Below are positions 51,327-60,985 of a stretch of 64,000 bases of DNA, piece by piece. The notes under the pieces are model-generated. The model had not been told where the DNA came from. It ran no database searches and saw nothing but the letters and a program-made list of their open reading frames with translations. Source of the stretch: Fodinibacter sp963811825 (GTDB taxonomy: Bacteria > Actinomycetota > Actinomycetes > Actinomycetales > Dermatophilaceae). The stretch's first letter is position 1; each line of letters starts with the position of its first letter. The translations under genes and the position numbers were made by a program. The stretch is from the NCBI GenBank assembly GCA_963811825.1, contig CAWESS010000023.1, positions 62,001 through 126,000 of the forward strand, given 5' to 3'.

Positions 51327-53447
51327 ATGGGCACGTCCGCGCAGTCCCGGTTGAACCGCACCGACCTGGTGAGGGGGGCCGTCGGCTTCGCCGTGAGTGT
51401 CCTCGGGCTCGCGGTCGCGGGGTGGCTCCTGCCCGGGATCGGGTTCGACGGGCTCCTGCCCATCGTCCTGGTCGCCATCGTCATGGCGGTCGCCGGGCTG
51501 GTGGTGCGGCCGGTTCTCGTGGCCATCGCCACGCCGCTGGGGTGGTTCGGCGCCCTGGGCCTGGCCCTGCTCGGCCAGGCGGCCCTGGCGTACCTCGCCC
51601 TGTCCGTCGTGCCGGGGGTGCGTGTCGACTCCTTCTGGGCGGCCTTCTGGGCGACGTGGATCGTCGCGATCTGCACCACCTCCGCCACCTGGCTGCTGAC
51701 GGCCGGGACCAACGACGCCGTGTTCGTCGACCTCGTGCGCCGGGCCCAGCGGGCCGACCCCGTGCCGGACCCGGACGTGACCGGCATCCTCTTCGTCCAG
51801 CTCGACGGCGTTCCCTTCCCCGTCCTGCAGTGGGGTGTCCTCGGAGGCACCCTGCCCACGTTGTCGCGCTGGATCCGCAGTGGCAGCCACGACTTCGCGG
51901 AGTGGACCCCCACGCTTCCGGCGACGACGCCCGCCAGCCAGATGGGGATCCTGCACGGCACGACGGACGGCATCCCCGCGTTTCGGTGGGTCGACCGGGC
52001 GACCGGGCGGGTCTTCGTCGCGAACAAGCCGGCGGACGCCGTCGACATCGAGGCGCTGCACTCCGACGGTCACGGCCTGCTCGTCGACGGGGGAGTGTCG
52101 GTGAGCAACCTGTTCAGCGGCGACGCCCCCCAGGCGTTCGCGACGATGAGCCGGGTCGGCGCGCTGAAGGGGGACCGCGACGGGCGTCGGCTGTTCAACA
52201 AGTACCTCATGCGGCCCGACGGCTTCATCCGCGGCGTCGTGCGCACGGTCAGCGAGCTGGCGCGCGAGCGGCTGCAGGCCCGCCGGCAGATCCGCCAGGA
52301 CATGCGCCCGCGCGTGCACCGTGGCTGGAGCTTCGCCGGCGAGCGGGGGGCCCTGAACGGCGTGCTGCGCGACTTCAACACGATCATGGTCGGGGAGGCG
52401 CTCGCCGCGGGGGCACGCAGCATCTACGTCGACTACGTCGACTACGACGCGGTCGCCCACCACGCCGGGATCATGCGGCCCGAGTCGCTGGACGCCCTCG
52501 TGGGCCTGGATGCCGTGCTCGGGCGCCTCGCGCAGGTCGCCGAGGCAGCCCCGCGCGACTACCGCATCGTCGTGCTCTCCGACCACGGTCAGTCACAGGG
52601 CGAGGTGTTCGCGGACCGCTACGGCGAGAGCCTGTCCGACCTCGTCTCCCGGCTCGCGGGCACGGGCGTGACCGGCACCGAGGTCAACACGGAGGGGTCG
52701 GCCCAGGTGGGCGTGCTCACCGGCGAACAGCCGGCCCTGGTCGCCTCGGCCCTGCGCGCCGGAAGCTCGTCGACCATGGAACGGGCCAAGGAGGAGGAGG
52801 CGCAGGCGCAGGCGGCGATGACGGCTCCTCCGCCGGCCACCCCCGGCGAGACTCCGGGCGAAGGAGGGACGGAGCAGTCACTGCTCGTCTTCGGTTCCGG
52901 GAACCTGGGCCTGGTCTACGCCAGTGGCGAGTCGCACCGGCTCAGCCGTCACGAGATCGAGGGCCGCTGGCCCGGGCTGCTGACGGGGTTGGCCGGACAC
53001 GAGGGGGTCTCGTTCGTCGTCGTGGAGACCGGCGACGGGCCGGTGGCGATCGGGCCGAGCGGCGAACACCGGCTGCGCGACGGCGTCGTCGTGGGCACCG
53101 ACCCGCTGACCGCGTTCCGCCCCGAGGCTGCCGCGTTCCTCCTTCGGGCGTCGTCGATGCCCGAGGCGCCGGACATCGCGGTGAACAGCCTGCTCGACGA
53201 GACCACGGGTGAGGTCGCGGCCTTCGAGGGCCTCGTCGGCTGCCACGGTGGCCTCGGCGGGTGGCAGGACCGCGCCATGCTGGTCTGGCCCAGTGACCTG
53301 CCGCGCCCGCCGGGGCGCCTCATCGGTGCGGATGCCGTGCACCGCCAGCTCGTCGCGTGGCTCGAGCACCTCGGCCAGCGCACGGATCTTCCCCCGGCTC
53401 GGCAGCGGCCCTACGCGGCGGCGGCGGACCCCGGGGCCACGGCCTGA
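51327..53447 (+). CDS. Holin-4-like membrane domain fused to an alkaline-phosphatase-superfamily domain
   Basis: 706 aa. Residues 1-140 have four membrane helices like Phage_holin_4_2 (LVRGAVGFAVSVLGLAVAGWLLPGI ... LVVRPVLVAIATPLGWFGALGLALLGQAAL). The rest is a phosphodiesterase/type-I alkaline phosphatase fold: LFVQLDGVPFPVLQ for metal, PTLPATTPASQMGILHGTTDGIP with the nucleophile Thr, VDYDAVAHHAG, VVLSDHGQSQG, and a late His region. It is probably a membrane-anchored envelope enzyme. AGGAGG is placed about 7 bases before ATG 51327. Confidence 0.85.
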   Translation: MGTSAQSRLNRTDLVRGAVGFAVSVLGLAVAGWLLPGIGFDGLLPIVLVAIVMAVAGLVVRPVLVAIATPLGWFGALGLALLGQAALAYLALSVVPGVRVDSFWAAFWATWIVAICTTSATWLLTAGTNDAVFVDLVRRAQRADPVPDPDVTGILFVQLDGVPFPVLQWGVLGGTLPTLSRWIRSGSHDFAEWTPTLPATTPASQMGILHGTTDGIPAFRWVDRATGRVFVANKPADAVDIEALHSDGHGLLVDGGVSVSNLFSGDAPQAFATMSRVGALKGDRDGRRLFNKYLMRPDGFIRGVVRTVSELARERLQARRQIRQDMRPRVHRGWSFAGERGALNGVLRDFNTIMVGEALAAGARSIYVDYVDYDAVAHHAGIMRPESLDALVGLDAVLGRLAQVAEAAPRDYRIVVLSDHGQSQGEVFADRYGESLSDLVSRLAGTGVTGTEVNTEGSAQVGVLTGEQPALVASALRAGSSSTMERAKEEEAQAQAAMTAPPPATPGETPGEGGTEQSLLVFGSGNLGLVYASGESHRLSRHEIEGRWPGLLTGLAGHEGVSFVVVETGDGPVAIGPSGEHRLRDGVVVGTDPLTAFRPEAAAFLLRASSMPEAPDIAVNSLLDETTGEVAAFEGLVGCHGGLGGWQDRAMLVWPSDLPRPPGRLIGADAVHRQLVAWLEHLGQRTDLPPARQRPYAAAADPGATA

Positions 53448-53851
53448 CGGCCGCCGGTATCAGGAGCGCCACCAACTACTCCTCCCCCCTACGGCGACCG
53501 ACGGGTCGGGCGTGGCGCTGCACCCGGGCCTCGACCCGGCCGAGGTTCGCGCGCAGGCCCTCGCGGCCCTCGCCTCGACCGACGTCACCCACGGCGATCG
53601 TCCACGACCCGGTGCGCCTCACCGCCGCCGCGCGCCCGCTCGACACCCACGCCCGAAACCGACTCGACGAGACGTGAAGAAGTTTCTGATGACTGCTGAC
53701 ACGCACGGGCCCGGGGTCGAGTGGTTGGCCGACCGCTGGGGGCGACCGGCTACCGAGCTGCACCCACCCCGGGCGAACGCTTCGGTTCGCGTCTGGCCGA
53801 GATCCTTCGGGATGCCGCGCAGCGCGTTCGCGACGCTGACTGAGCTGGCCG
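53448..53851. other. Gene-poor stretch of about 400 bases
   Basis: No gene here is convincing. The run GERFGSRLAEILRDAAQRVR, ending in a stop at about 53840, looks like the tail of some protein but has no beginning. Base composition is like that of the neighbours. It may be an eroded gene. Confidence 0.3.
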
Positions 53852-54295
53852 TCAGTCCAGCGGGATCTCGGCGAGCCTGCGGTTCTGGCTGATGACCTGG
53901 CAGAGGGCCCAGATGATGGCCACGCTGAACCCGATCGCGGCCAACGGCCACGAACTGGACTGCGGGATGAACAGGAAGTTCGCCACGGCGACGACGACGG
54001 CGATGACCAGGCCCGCGACGAGACCCCACGTCCGACTGGTGATGACCGCACCGCCGACGACCATCGCTGCCACCGCGATGAGCATGTGGACCCAACCCCA
54101 GGTCGTCAGGTCGAACGCGAACAGGTAGTTGGGCGCACTGACGTAGAGATCGTCACTGAGCACTGCGGAAAAGCCTTGGAGGAACTCGACGATCCCCGCC
54201 CAGAACAACATGACACCTGCGAACAGCGAAAGCCCTCCGGCCCACTGTGCCTTGGGCCCGTCGATGATCGCCTGACGCTTCGCGAGATCTGACAC
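53852..54295 (-). CDS. DUF7144-type four-helix membrane protein
   Basis: 147 aa. Four hydrophobic helices: WAGGLSLFAGVMLFWAGIVEFLQG, TTWGWVHMLIAVAAMVVGGAVI, TWGLVAGLVIAVVVAVANFLFIP and WPLAAIGFSVAIIWALC. Conserved YLFAFDLTTWGWVH and FIPQSSSWP are seen in the widespread actinobacterial DUF7144 proteins, function unknown. GGGAG lies just upstream of GTG 54295. Confidence 0.83.
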   Translation of the reverse strand: MSDLAKRQAIIDGPKAQWAGGLSLFAGVMLFWAGIVEFLQGFSAVLSDDLYVSAPNYLFAFDLTTWGWVHMLIAVAAMVVGGAVITSRTWGLVAGLVIAVVVAVANFLFIPQSSSWPLAAIGFSVAIIWALCQVISQNRRLAEIPLD

Positions 54296-54742
54296 GGCTG
54301 GCTCCCTCTGGTCGATGAACCTCTCCTGCCAACCTACGGATCGTCGCTGGTGCCGGCCTCACCCCCGCCGGATGACTCGCGGTGGGTCGCGTCATCATCT
54401 CCGCCGTCGGAATCGCTGGCCCGTCCTACGGCGGACGTTCGCGTCCTTGTCGAAGAACCCGTCAGTACGCCAGGCCTAGGTTTGTCCAGACGCCGGGCAT
54501 CCAAACAGGAGGTGATGGAAATCGCGGCAGGGCCCGACAACGGGAAGCGACGAGTGCAGGGCCACGGCGCCGTTGGTGAGCCGTGCTCACAGCCTGTCCC
54601 GCAGATGTCCGTGTGACACATGGGTCCACTTGGACTCTTCGGCGGTGCCCTGAAGACGTTCATGCAAGCTTGTTGCCCTTGGCGCAGGAAGGTACGACCT
54701 ACGATGGCGGTCGTCCACCGCGGCACGAACAGGAGCATCTGC
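54296..54742. other. Intergenic region with the ole promoter
   Basis: The first 350 bases hold no gene that I can support; one reading after an AGGAGGTG at 54509 gives only 33 codons and its spacing to ATG is too short. The last part holds the probable ole promoter: TACGAT (54700-54705) as -10, with GTG 54743 about 30 bases after the expected transcription start and AGGAG at 54731-54735. Confidence 0.45.
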
Positions 54743-55768
54743 GTGACCCTCAACTCCACCCACCGCTACACCAACACCGCCGTCCTCGCGATCGAGCGGG
54801 TCGAGGCACCAGTGGTCGTGACGTCGGACGAGTTGGACGAGCGCCTGGCCGACGTCTACGCGCGGACCAAGATGCGCGGCGGGATGCTCCAGGGCGTCGT
54901 CGGCATCCACGAGCGCCGCCGTTGGTCAGAGGGCCAGTCCTTCACCGAAGGTGCCATCGCCGCCGGTCGGGCCGCCCTCAGCGCCAGCGGGGTGGCCTCG
55001 GCCGACGTCGGCCTGATGATCAACACCTCGCTGAGCCGCGAGTGGCTCGAGCCGTCCACGGCGGTCTTCATCCATGACGCCCTGGGGATGCCGCCCTCGT
55101 GCCAGAACTTCGACGTGACCAACGCGTGTCTGGGCTTCATCAACGGCATCGAGATCGCCGCGGCCATGATCGACTCGGGCGTGGTCGACCACGCCCTGGT
55201 CGTCGACGCCGAGGACTCGACACCGGTGCAGGAGGCCACCATCGCCCGGCTCTCCGCGGAGAGCGACTCCTCGCGCGACGTGATCTCCGAGTTCGCGGCG
55301 CTCACCCTCGGGTCCGGTGCGGCTGCGATGGTGCTGGGTCGCGCCGACTGGCACCCCAAGGGTCACCGGGTCGTCACCGCCGTGAGCCGCGCGGCCACCG
55401 AGCACCACGCGTTGTGCGTCGGGAGCAACGAGATGATGATCACCGACCTCAAGGGCCTGCTGGCCGCCGGGTTGGACCTGTCCGCGGACCTGTGGTCCGA
55501 CGCCGCGAAGGAGTTCGGGTGGGACGAGGGGATGGACCGCTACTTCGTTCACCAGATCTCCCAGGTGCACACCGAGGCGATCTGCGCGCGCCTGGGCATC
55601 GACCCTGACCGCGTGCCGCGCACCTTCCCGACCTTCGGCAACATCGGGCCCTGCTCGGTGCCGTTCACGATGGCGGGGGCCACTGACGGCCTTGAGGCCG
55701 GCGACCGGGTGCTGCTCATGGGCATCGGGTCGGGGCTGAACGCCTGCGCCCTCGAGATCACGTGGTGA
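54743..55768 (+). CDS. oleA: OleA: acyl-CoA head-to-head condensing thiolase
   Basis: 341-aa thiolase-fold enzyme that condenses two fatty acyl-CoAs to a beta-keto acid, the first step to long-chain olefins. The catalytic Cys129 is in FDVTNACLGFINGIEIA, with His in YFVHQISQVH and Asn in FPTFGNIGPCS. FabH-like proteins could look similar, but the oleBC and oleD genes just downstream decide the call. GTG 54743 has AGGAG 7 bases ahead. The stop overlaps the oleBC start (GTGA). Confidence 0.92.
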   Translation: MTLNSTHRYTNTAVLAIERVEAPVVVTSDELDERLADVYARTKMRGGMLQGVVGIHERRRWSEGQSFTEGAIAAGRAALSASGVASADVGLMINTSLSREWLEPSTAVFIHDALGMPPSCQNFDVTNACLGFINGIEIAAAMIDSGVVDHALVVDAEDSTPVQEATIARLSAESDSSRDVISEFAALTLGSGAAAMVLGRADWHPKGHRVVTAVSRAATEHHALCVGSNEMMITDLKGLLAAGLDLSADLWSDAAKEFGWDEGMDRYFVHQISQVHTEAICARLGIDPDRVPRTFPTFGNIGPCSVPFTMAGATDGLEAGDRVLLMGIGSGLNACALEITW

Positions 55769-58368
55769 CGGCGAGCCCCACCAACGGCTGGCCCGCGGCG
55801 GTCGGCGACGCACCTGACCTGTCGGGCCTGCCCGGGCTCGACCTGTCGTGGTCGCGCACGGTGACCGTCCCGGACCGAGAAGGGGTCCCGCGCACCTGGC
55901 ATCTGCTCGACAACGGTGCCGAGCCGGTGCACGGCACGGTGCTGTGCGTGCACGGCAACCCGACCTGGTCCTATCTGTGGCGCGGCCTGCTGGCTGCGGC
56001 CCCGCGCGGTTGGCGCGTGGTCGCACCGGATCACCTCGGGATGGGCTTTTCCGAGCGAACAGCGCAGGCGCGGAGTGTCGACCAGCGGATCGACGACCTC
56101 GGCACCCTCACCGCAGCCCTCGGGATCGAGGGCCCGGTCGTCACCGTCGGGCACGACTGGGGGGGCATCATCTCGCTCGGCTGGGCGCTGGCGCACCGCG
56201 AGCAGCTGCTCGGCGTCGTGCTGGCCAACACCGCGGTGGCCCAGCCCCCCGGGGACCACGGACCCCCGCTGATCCGTCTGGCCCACCTGCCCGGCATCCG
56301 CCCGTTCGGCTGCGTCGCCACGCCCCTCTTCGTCCGCGGGACCAGCGCACTGTCGTGGCCCGCCCTCCCACGCGAGGTGCGCGACGCTCTCGCGCTGCCC
56401 TACGGCACCGCGGATCGACGAAAGGCCGTCGGTGACTTCGTCGCCGACATCCCGTTCTCCCCGGGCCACCGTTCCTACGACACCGTCGCCGAGCTGGCCG
56501 AAGGGGTGCGTGGGCTCGACGCGCCCACGCTGATGCTCTGGGGTCCGCGCGACCCCGTCTTCGGTGAGCGGTATCTCGCCGACCTGCAAGATCGGCTCCC
56601 CCACGCCCGGCTGCACCGTTTCGAGGGAGCCTCCCACCTCGTCACCGAGGACGCACCGCAGTACGCGGATGCCGTGGCCTCCTGGCTGGGCGACCTGACG
56701 TCCGTAGCTCCGCACGTGCCACTCACCTCCACGCCCACCAACGTCAGCGAGGAGACGCTGTGGTCCGCGCTCGAGCGCCGCGCGCAGGACCCCAGCCCGG
56801 TGATGTCGGTCGCCGGCAGCGTGGTGAGCTGGCAGTCGATGGCCGTGCGGGTCAAAGAGCTTGCCGCGGGGATGGCCGCGGCCGGCATCCGCCCCGGTGA
56901 CCGGGTCGGACTCCTGGTCGAACCCTCGGCCGACCTCACCGCGGTGGTGTACGCGGTGTGGCGCGCCGGTGCCGTCGTGGTGGTCGCCGACAAGGGGCTC
57001 GGCTTCGCCGGCATGCGCCGCGCCCTGCGCGGCGCCGCGCTCGACCACGTCGTGGCGGGTCGGCCCGGCCTGGTCGCCGCCCGCGTGATGGGACTGCCGG
57101 GCTCGCGGATCGCGGTCCGGCCCCTGGCGGGAGCGGTCCGCCGAACGCTGGGGGTCACCCACGACCTCGACACCCTGGCGCGGCGTGGGCGGCACACACC
57201 CCTCCCCGCGGAGCCCGGGGCCGACGCCGACTGCGCGGTGGTCTTCACCTCCGGAGCGACCGGGCCGGCCAAGGGGGTCGTCTACCGCCACCGGCAGGTG
57301 CGCGCGCAGGTCGACCTGGTCTTGGCTACGTACGACCTGCAGCCGGACGACACCTTCGTCGCGGCGTTCGCGCCCTTCTCCATCCTCGGCCCCGCCCTCG
57401 GTCTCGGCTCGTCCGTGCCAGACATCGACGTCACCGCCCCGCAGACCCTGACGGCCGCCCTGTTGGCCGACGCGGTCGCCGCCGTCGATGCCCGCATCGT
57501 CTTCGCGTCGCCGGCCGCGCTGCGCCGAGTCGTGGACACCAAGGACCGACTCCGCCCGGCCCAGCGAGACGCACTCTGCGGGGTCCGGCTGCTCATGTCG
57601 GCCGGCGCGCCCGTGCCCGCCACCCTGCTGGCGTCGGTGGGCGAGGTCCTCCCAGGAGCGAGCCTGCACACGCCCTACGGCATGACGGAGGTCCTACCGG
57701 TCACCGACGTCTCGCTCGAGGAGATCCGCGCGGCGGGTCCGGACGAGGGCGTGTGCGTGGGCCGTCCGCTGCCGGGGGTCGAGGTGTCGCTGGCACCTCT
57801 GCCGGGCTCCGAGGGTGGTGACGAGCTCAGTTCTTCGCCCGACGTGACGGGCGAGATCTGCGTGCGGGCCGCGCACGTGAAGGACCGCTACGACGCACTC
57901 TGGATGACGGAACGGTCGGCCTCACGGCATCCGGGCTGGCACCACACCGGTGACGTCGGCCACCTCGACGACGAGGGACGGCTCTGGGTCGAGGGCCGGC
58001 TCGCCCACGTGGTGCACACCGCCGACGGCGCAGTGACACCAGTCGGCGTCGAGCAGCGCGTCGAGGCCGTTGATGGCGTGGGCGCCGCAGCCGCGGTCGG
58101 GGTCGGCCCGATCGGGGCGCAGGTGCTCGTGGTGGTGGCCGTGCCCGACTCGGCCGGGTCACGGCATCCACGGGTGCCCGGCTCGCTCGGGCTGCGGCCA
58201 TCCGGTCCCGACCTGGCGCAGGCCGTGCGGAGCGTTGCGGGGACTCCCGTCGCCGCCGTGCTCACCGCCGACCGGCTGCCGCTCGACATCCGCCACGCCT
58301 CCAAGGTGGATCGCTTCGAGGTCGCCCGACAGGCCGCCCGTCTACTCGCCGGTCGAGGTGGCTCGTGA
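55765..58368 (+). CDS. oleBC: OleBC: beta-lactone decarboxylase fused to beta-lactone synthetase
   Basis: 867 aa. Residues 1-310 form an alpha/beta hydrolase (OleB) with HGNPTWSY, nucleophile Asp131 in VGHDWGG, an acid in LMLWGPRDPVF and the base in FEGASHLVTED; it decarboxylates cis-beta-lactones to cis-olefins. Residues 330-867 form an AMP-ligase-like domain (OleC) with VFTSGATGPAKG near 494-504, TPYGMTEVLPV and HTGDVGHLDDEGRLWVEGR; it makes the beta-lactone from the beta-hydroxy acid and ATP. The OleB-OleC fusion is the actinobacterial form. Its stop lies just before oleD. Confidence 0.92.
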   Translation: MTASPTNGWPAAVGDAPDLSGLPGLDLSWSRTVTVPDREGVPRTWHLLDNGAEPVHGTVLCVHGNPTWSYLWRGLLAAAPRGWRVVAPDHLGMGFSERTAQARSVDQRIDDLGTLTAALGIEGPVVTVGHDWGGIISLGWALAHREQLLGVVLANTAVAQPPGDHGPPLIRLAHLPGIRPFGCVATPLFVRGTSALSWPALPREVRDALALPYGTADRRKAVGDFVADIPFSPGHRSYDTVAELAEGVRGLDAPTLMLWGPRDPVFGERYLADLQDRLPHARLHRFEGASHLVTEDAPQYADAVASWLGDLTSVAPHVPLTSTPTNVSEETLWSALERRAQDPSPVMSVAGSVVSWQSMAVRVKELAAGMAAAGIRPGDRVGLLVEPSADLTAVVYAVWRAGAVVVVADKGLGFAGMRRALRGAALDHVVAGRPGLVAARVMGLPGSRIAVRPLAGAVRRTLGVTHDLDTLARRGRHTPLPAEPGADADCAVVFTSGATGPAKGVVYRHRQVRAQVDLVLATYDLQPDDTFVAAFAPFSILGPALGLGSSVPDIDVTAPQTLTAALLADAVAAVDARIVFASPAALRRVVDTKDRLRPAQRDALCGVRLLMSAGAPVPATLLASVGEVLPGASLHTPYGMTEVLPVTDVSLEEIRAAGPDEGVCVGRPLPGVEVSLAPLPGSEGGDELSSSPDVTGEICVRAAHVKDRYDALWMTERSASRHPGWHHTGDVGHLDDEGRLWVEGRLAHVVHTADGAVTPVGVEQRVEAVDGVGAAAAVGVGPIGAQVLVVVAVPDSAGSRHPRVPGSLGLRPSGPDLAQAVRSVAGTPVAAVLTADRLPLDIRHASKVDRFEVARQAARLLAGRGGS

Positions 58369-58378
58369 GGCACGCCTG

Positions 58379-59422
58379 GTGAGGGTCCTGGTGACCGGGG
58401 CCTCTGGGCTTCTCGGGCGCAGCACCGCCACCCTGCTCGCAGAGCGTGGTGACGAGGTCACCGTGCTGCAACGTCGGACGTCAGGCATCGACTGCCGCGA
58501 GGTGCTGGGCGACGTGGCCGACGCCGACGTCGTCCGCCGCGCGGTCCGCGGGCAGGATGCTGTGCTGCACCTAGCGGCGAAGGTCGACGTGGTCGGGCCG
58601 CTTGCGGACTACGTCCGCACCAACGTGGAAGGCACCCGCACCATCGTCGACGCCTGTCGAACGCAGGGGGTGGGCCGGTTGGTGCAGGTGTCCTCGCCGT
58701 CGGTGGCCCATGCCGGTCGACCCCTGTGCGGCGCCGCGGCGGAGCCTGCCGACCCCCGCGCTGCCCGGGGCCACTACGCACGGACCAAGGCCCAGTCCGA
58801 GCTCCTCGCGCTGGCCGCCGACTCCGCCGAACTCGCGGTGCTCGCTGTGCGACCTCATCTGGTGTGGGGCCCAGGTGACACCCAGCTCGTGGCGCGACTG
58901 GTCTCGCGGGCCCGGTCGGGAAGGCTGCTCGTGCTCGGCACCGGTGCAGCGCTCATCGACACCACCTACGTCGCGGATGCGGTGGATGCTCTGGTTGCGG
59001 CAGTCGATGCCTGCGGGCCCGATGCTCACGGCGAGCCTCTCGTCGTCAGTGGGGGTGAGCCCCGCACGGTGCTCGAGATCCTCGACCGGGTCTGCCGGGC
59101 GGCGGGGGAACCGCCCCCACGTCGGCACGTGCCCCAGGCGTTGGGCCTCCTGGCGGGCTCGGTCGCCGATGCGGTCTGGGCGAGGACCGGACGCACCGAC
59201 ACCCCTCCGATAACTCGGTTCCTCGCCGAGCAACTGACCACCGCGCATTGGTTCGACCAGCGTCGCACCCGTACCCTGCTCCAATGGTCGCCCCGGGTCG
59301 GGTTGGACGCCGGGTTCGAGCGACTGCGTCGCTGGTATGACGGGGGACTGCCCCAACGCGTTGCGCCACTGACCGACGCCCAACGATTCCAGCGAGTCGA
59401 CCGCGAGCCCTCCCTGCCGTGA
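58379..59422 (+). CDS. oleD: OleD: NADPH-dependent 2-alkyl-3-ketoalkanoate reductase
   Basis: 347-aa extended SDR of the 3beta-HSD-like group, which reduces the beta-keto acid made by OleA. Rossmann motif VLVTGASGLLGRSTA, VLHLAAKVDVVGP, catalytic YARTKAQSE and HLVWGPGDTQLV are seen. I chose GTG 58379 (VRVLVTG); GTG 58358, overlapping oleBC, is in frame too. With OleA and OleBC it completes the pathway. Confidence 0.9.
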   Translation: MRVLVTGASGLLGRSTATLLAERGDEVTVLQRRTSGIDCREVLGDVADADVVRRAVRGQDAVLHLAAKVDVVGPLADYVRTNVEGTRTIVDACRTQGVGRLVQVSSPSVAHAGRPLCGAAAEPADPRAARGHYARTKAQSELLALAADSAELAVLAVRPHLVWGPGDTQLVARLVSRARSGRLLVLGTGAALIDTTYVADAVDALVAAVDACGPDAHGEPLVVSGGEPRTVLEILDRVCRAAGEPPPRRHVPQALGLLAGSVADAVWARTGRTDTPPITRFLAEQLTTAHWFDQRRTRTLLQWSPRVGLDAGFERLRRWYDGGLPQRVAPLTDAQRFQRVDREPSLP

Positions 59423-59884
59423 AGCCCGATCGACGGCGACTCCCACACCTACCTACTGCGCTGCCCGGCCGACGGCGGAGCCTGCCAGCGCGTCGCCGAC
59501 CTCGGCCCAGACACCACCTCGCCGGACTCTGCTCCGCCCTACCCCGACCGGGTCCGCAACTGGGATTCGCCCGCGACCCGGAATCCCAGTAGATCCACCC
59601 CACTCACGCCGAGGCAGTCGACCCGACGACCCCCAAGCGTCATCCGTGCCAGATTCGACCGCGTCACTGCGCCCACCAGGGGACAGGTGGCTGACCCCCG
59701 GGAAGCTCGGCGCCCGTCTCGATGTGCCCGGCCCGTCGGCCGGGGGAGGAAGTGCCCGGCTGAGACACCCAGGGCCACTGGGACCGTAGGTCCAGACATT
59801 CGGGGGGCGCGGACCTGCCCCGAGTGCGACAGCCCACTCCCAGGGAAGGGCGCTGAGCCGCAGCGAGGGCGGTAGGTTGCACTC
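59423..59884. other. Gene-poor stretch with a hairpin
   Basis: A perfect 9-bp hairpin, CTGGGATTC (59560-59568) with GAATCCCAG (59581-59589), lies in this 460-base gap and may end the ole transcript. One plus-strand reading (LLRCPADGGACQRVADLGPD) looks protein-like but has no start. TAGGTT at 59873-59878 is the -10 of the ANTAR gene. Confidence 0.45.
59560..59589. terminator. Hairpin downstream of the ole operon
   Basis: Perfect 9-bp arms CTGGGATTC/GAATCCCAG, 12-base loop, 137 bases after oleD. It is the first stable hairpin after the operon. Confidence 0.45.
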
Positions 59885-60376
59885 ATGGATGCAGGTCAGG
59901 CGGTTGGCGACACCGACGTGCAAGGACAGATCGAGGTCCTGCGGTCTCGCGCGGACGACGCCGAGGTACGCGCTGATGAGAGTCAGGCGCGCGCCGACAA
60001 AGCGGAGTTGCGCGCTGATGACAGCGACGCCCGGGCCGATGCGGCACAAAGCCGCAGCGACGCCGCACAAGCCTTGTCCGAATATGACCGCGCCAGAATC
60101 GCCGCCGTTGAGGGGCGTCTGGACGTCCACGACGAGCTCATCGCAGAGCTTCAGGCTGAAGGGCTCATCAGCACCCAGCAAGCGGCGCACCTTGAGGTCG
60201 CTCTGAAGACCGCCCGCACCATCGGTGCCGCGGTTGGGATTCTGATGACCCACTACCGCGTCACCGAGGTCGATGCCTTCAAGCTGTTGAGGAAAGTGAG
60301 CATGGACGGCAACCGCAAGCTGCGGCTCGTCGCCGAAGAAGTCGTCCGCACGGGTGAGATCTCTCAGTCCCGCTAG
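59885..60376 (+). CDS. Coiled-coil ANTAR protein
   Basis: 163 aa. Residues 12-70 are a charged repeat of about seven residues (RADDAEVRADESQARADKAE, then LRADDSDARADAAQSRSDAAQ), a predicted coiled coil. The C-terminal ANTAR domain (about 100-160: LEVALKTARTIGAAVGILMTHYRVT, KVSMDGNRKLRLVAEEVV) binds RNA. There is no GAF domain, so dimerisation or signal input may come through the coil. ATG 59885 follows TAGGTT-N6 (leaderless). Confidence 0.82.
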   Translation: MDAGQAVGDTDVQGQIEVLRSRADDAEVRADESQARADKAELRADDSDARADAAQSRSDAAQALSEYDRARIAAVEGRLDVHDELIAELQAEGLISTQQAAHLEVALKTARTIGAAVGILMTHYRVTEVDAFKLLRKVSMDGNRKLRLVAEEVVRTGEISQSR

Positions 60377-60579
60377 GCGCTACCTGTCGGACCACAGTGC
60401 CCCAGACTGACGCGGACAAGGAGGGGTGGGCGCGCGAACTCGCCGAAGAGGGTTGGCGTATGTAGACCCAGGCCTTGGCTTTTGGGTCGAGGTGAGGCCC
60501 CCGGCTGGCGCGTGACCAGGAGGGACCAGGGCAACCAGTGCCCTTGCGTTTCGAAGGAGAGTAGGGGTAGGGATCTCTC

Positions 60580-60747
60580 ATGAACTGGGACGGGTTGGGC
60601 ATGCTCATAGGTTCGCTTCCGGGCGCCGGGATCGGAGGCCTTGTCGGCGCCCTGCTTGCAGCGTTCACGTTTGAATCCTTTGCCAGCGCCTGCCCCATGG
60701 GGGGTCCATTCGTCGGCATTTGCGCCAGCCGGCGTCTGAATCTGTGA
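60580..60747 (+). CDS. Small glycine-zipper membrane protein (possible)
   Basis: 55 codons: MNWDGLGMLIGSLPGAGIGG, then LVGALLAAFTFESFA and a short tail with Cys. The GxxxG pattern is that of glycine-zipper membrane peptides. A GGGGTAGGGA purine stretch lies 8-15 bases before the ATG. The sequence on both sides (60377-60579, 60748-60985) is without a supported gene and lower in coding character, so this call is tentative. Confidence 0.4.
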   Translation: MNWDGLGMLIGSLPGAGIGGLVGALLAAFTFESFASACPMGGPFVGICASRRLNL

Positions 60748-60985
60748 CGGGAAACTCCGCTCGCGCGGACCGCCAAGATGCGTCACTTCACGCCTGTTGG
60801 CCAGGCCGTCGCTGGCCGCCAACTATGTTTCCCACCCGTACCCCGGGCTGGCCCACCCGTGCGCGCTCCAAGACCGCATTTGAAGCGTCGATCTTGCGCC
60901 ACTGCTCCAGGATCGGTGGAAGACTTCCGAAGGAGGAAGGTCCCGCCGCAGGGGCGAGCGGGTGGCGGCTGGTTGTCGGGTGGTG

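Noticed and set aside
54514..54616. 33-codon ORF after AGGAGGTG upstream of oleA
   Set aside because: The spacing of two bases between AGGAGG and ATG is too short, and the peptide has no recognisable features.
55549..57669. 706-codon minus-strand frame opposite oleBC
   Set aside because: oleBC has intact catalytic motifs on the plus strand; the antisense frame is low in hydrophobic residues and has no domain.
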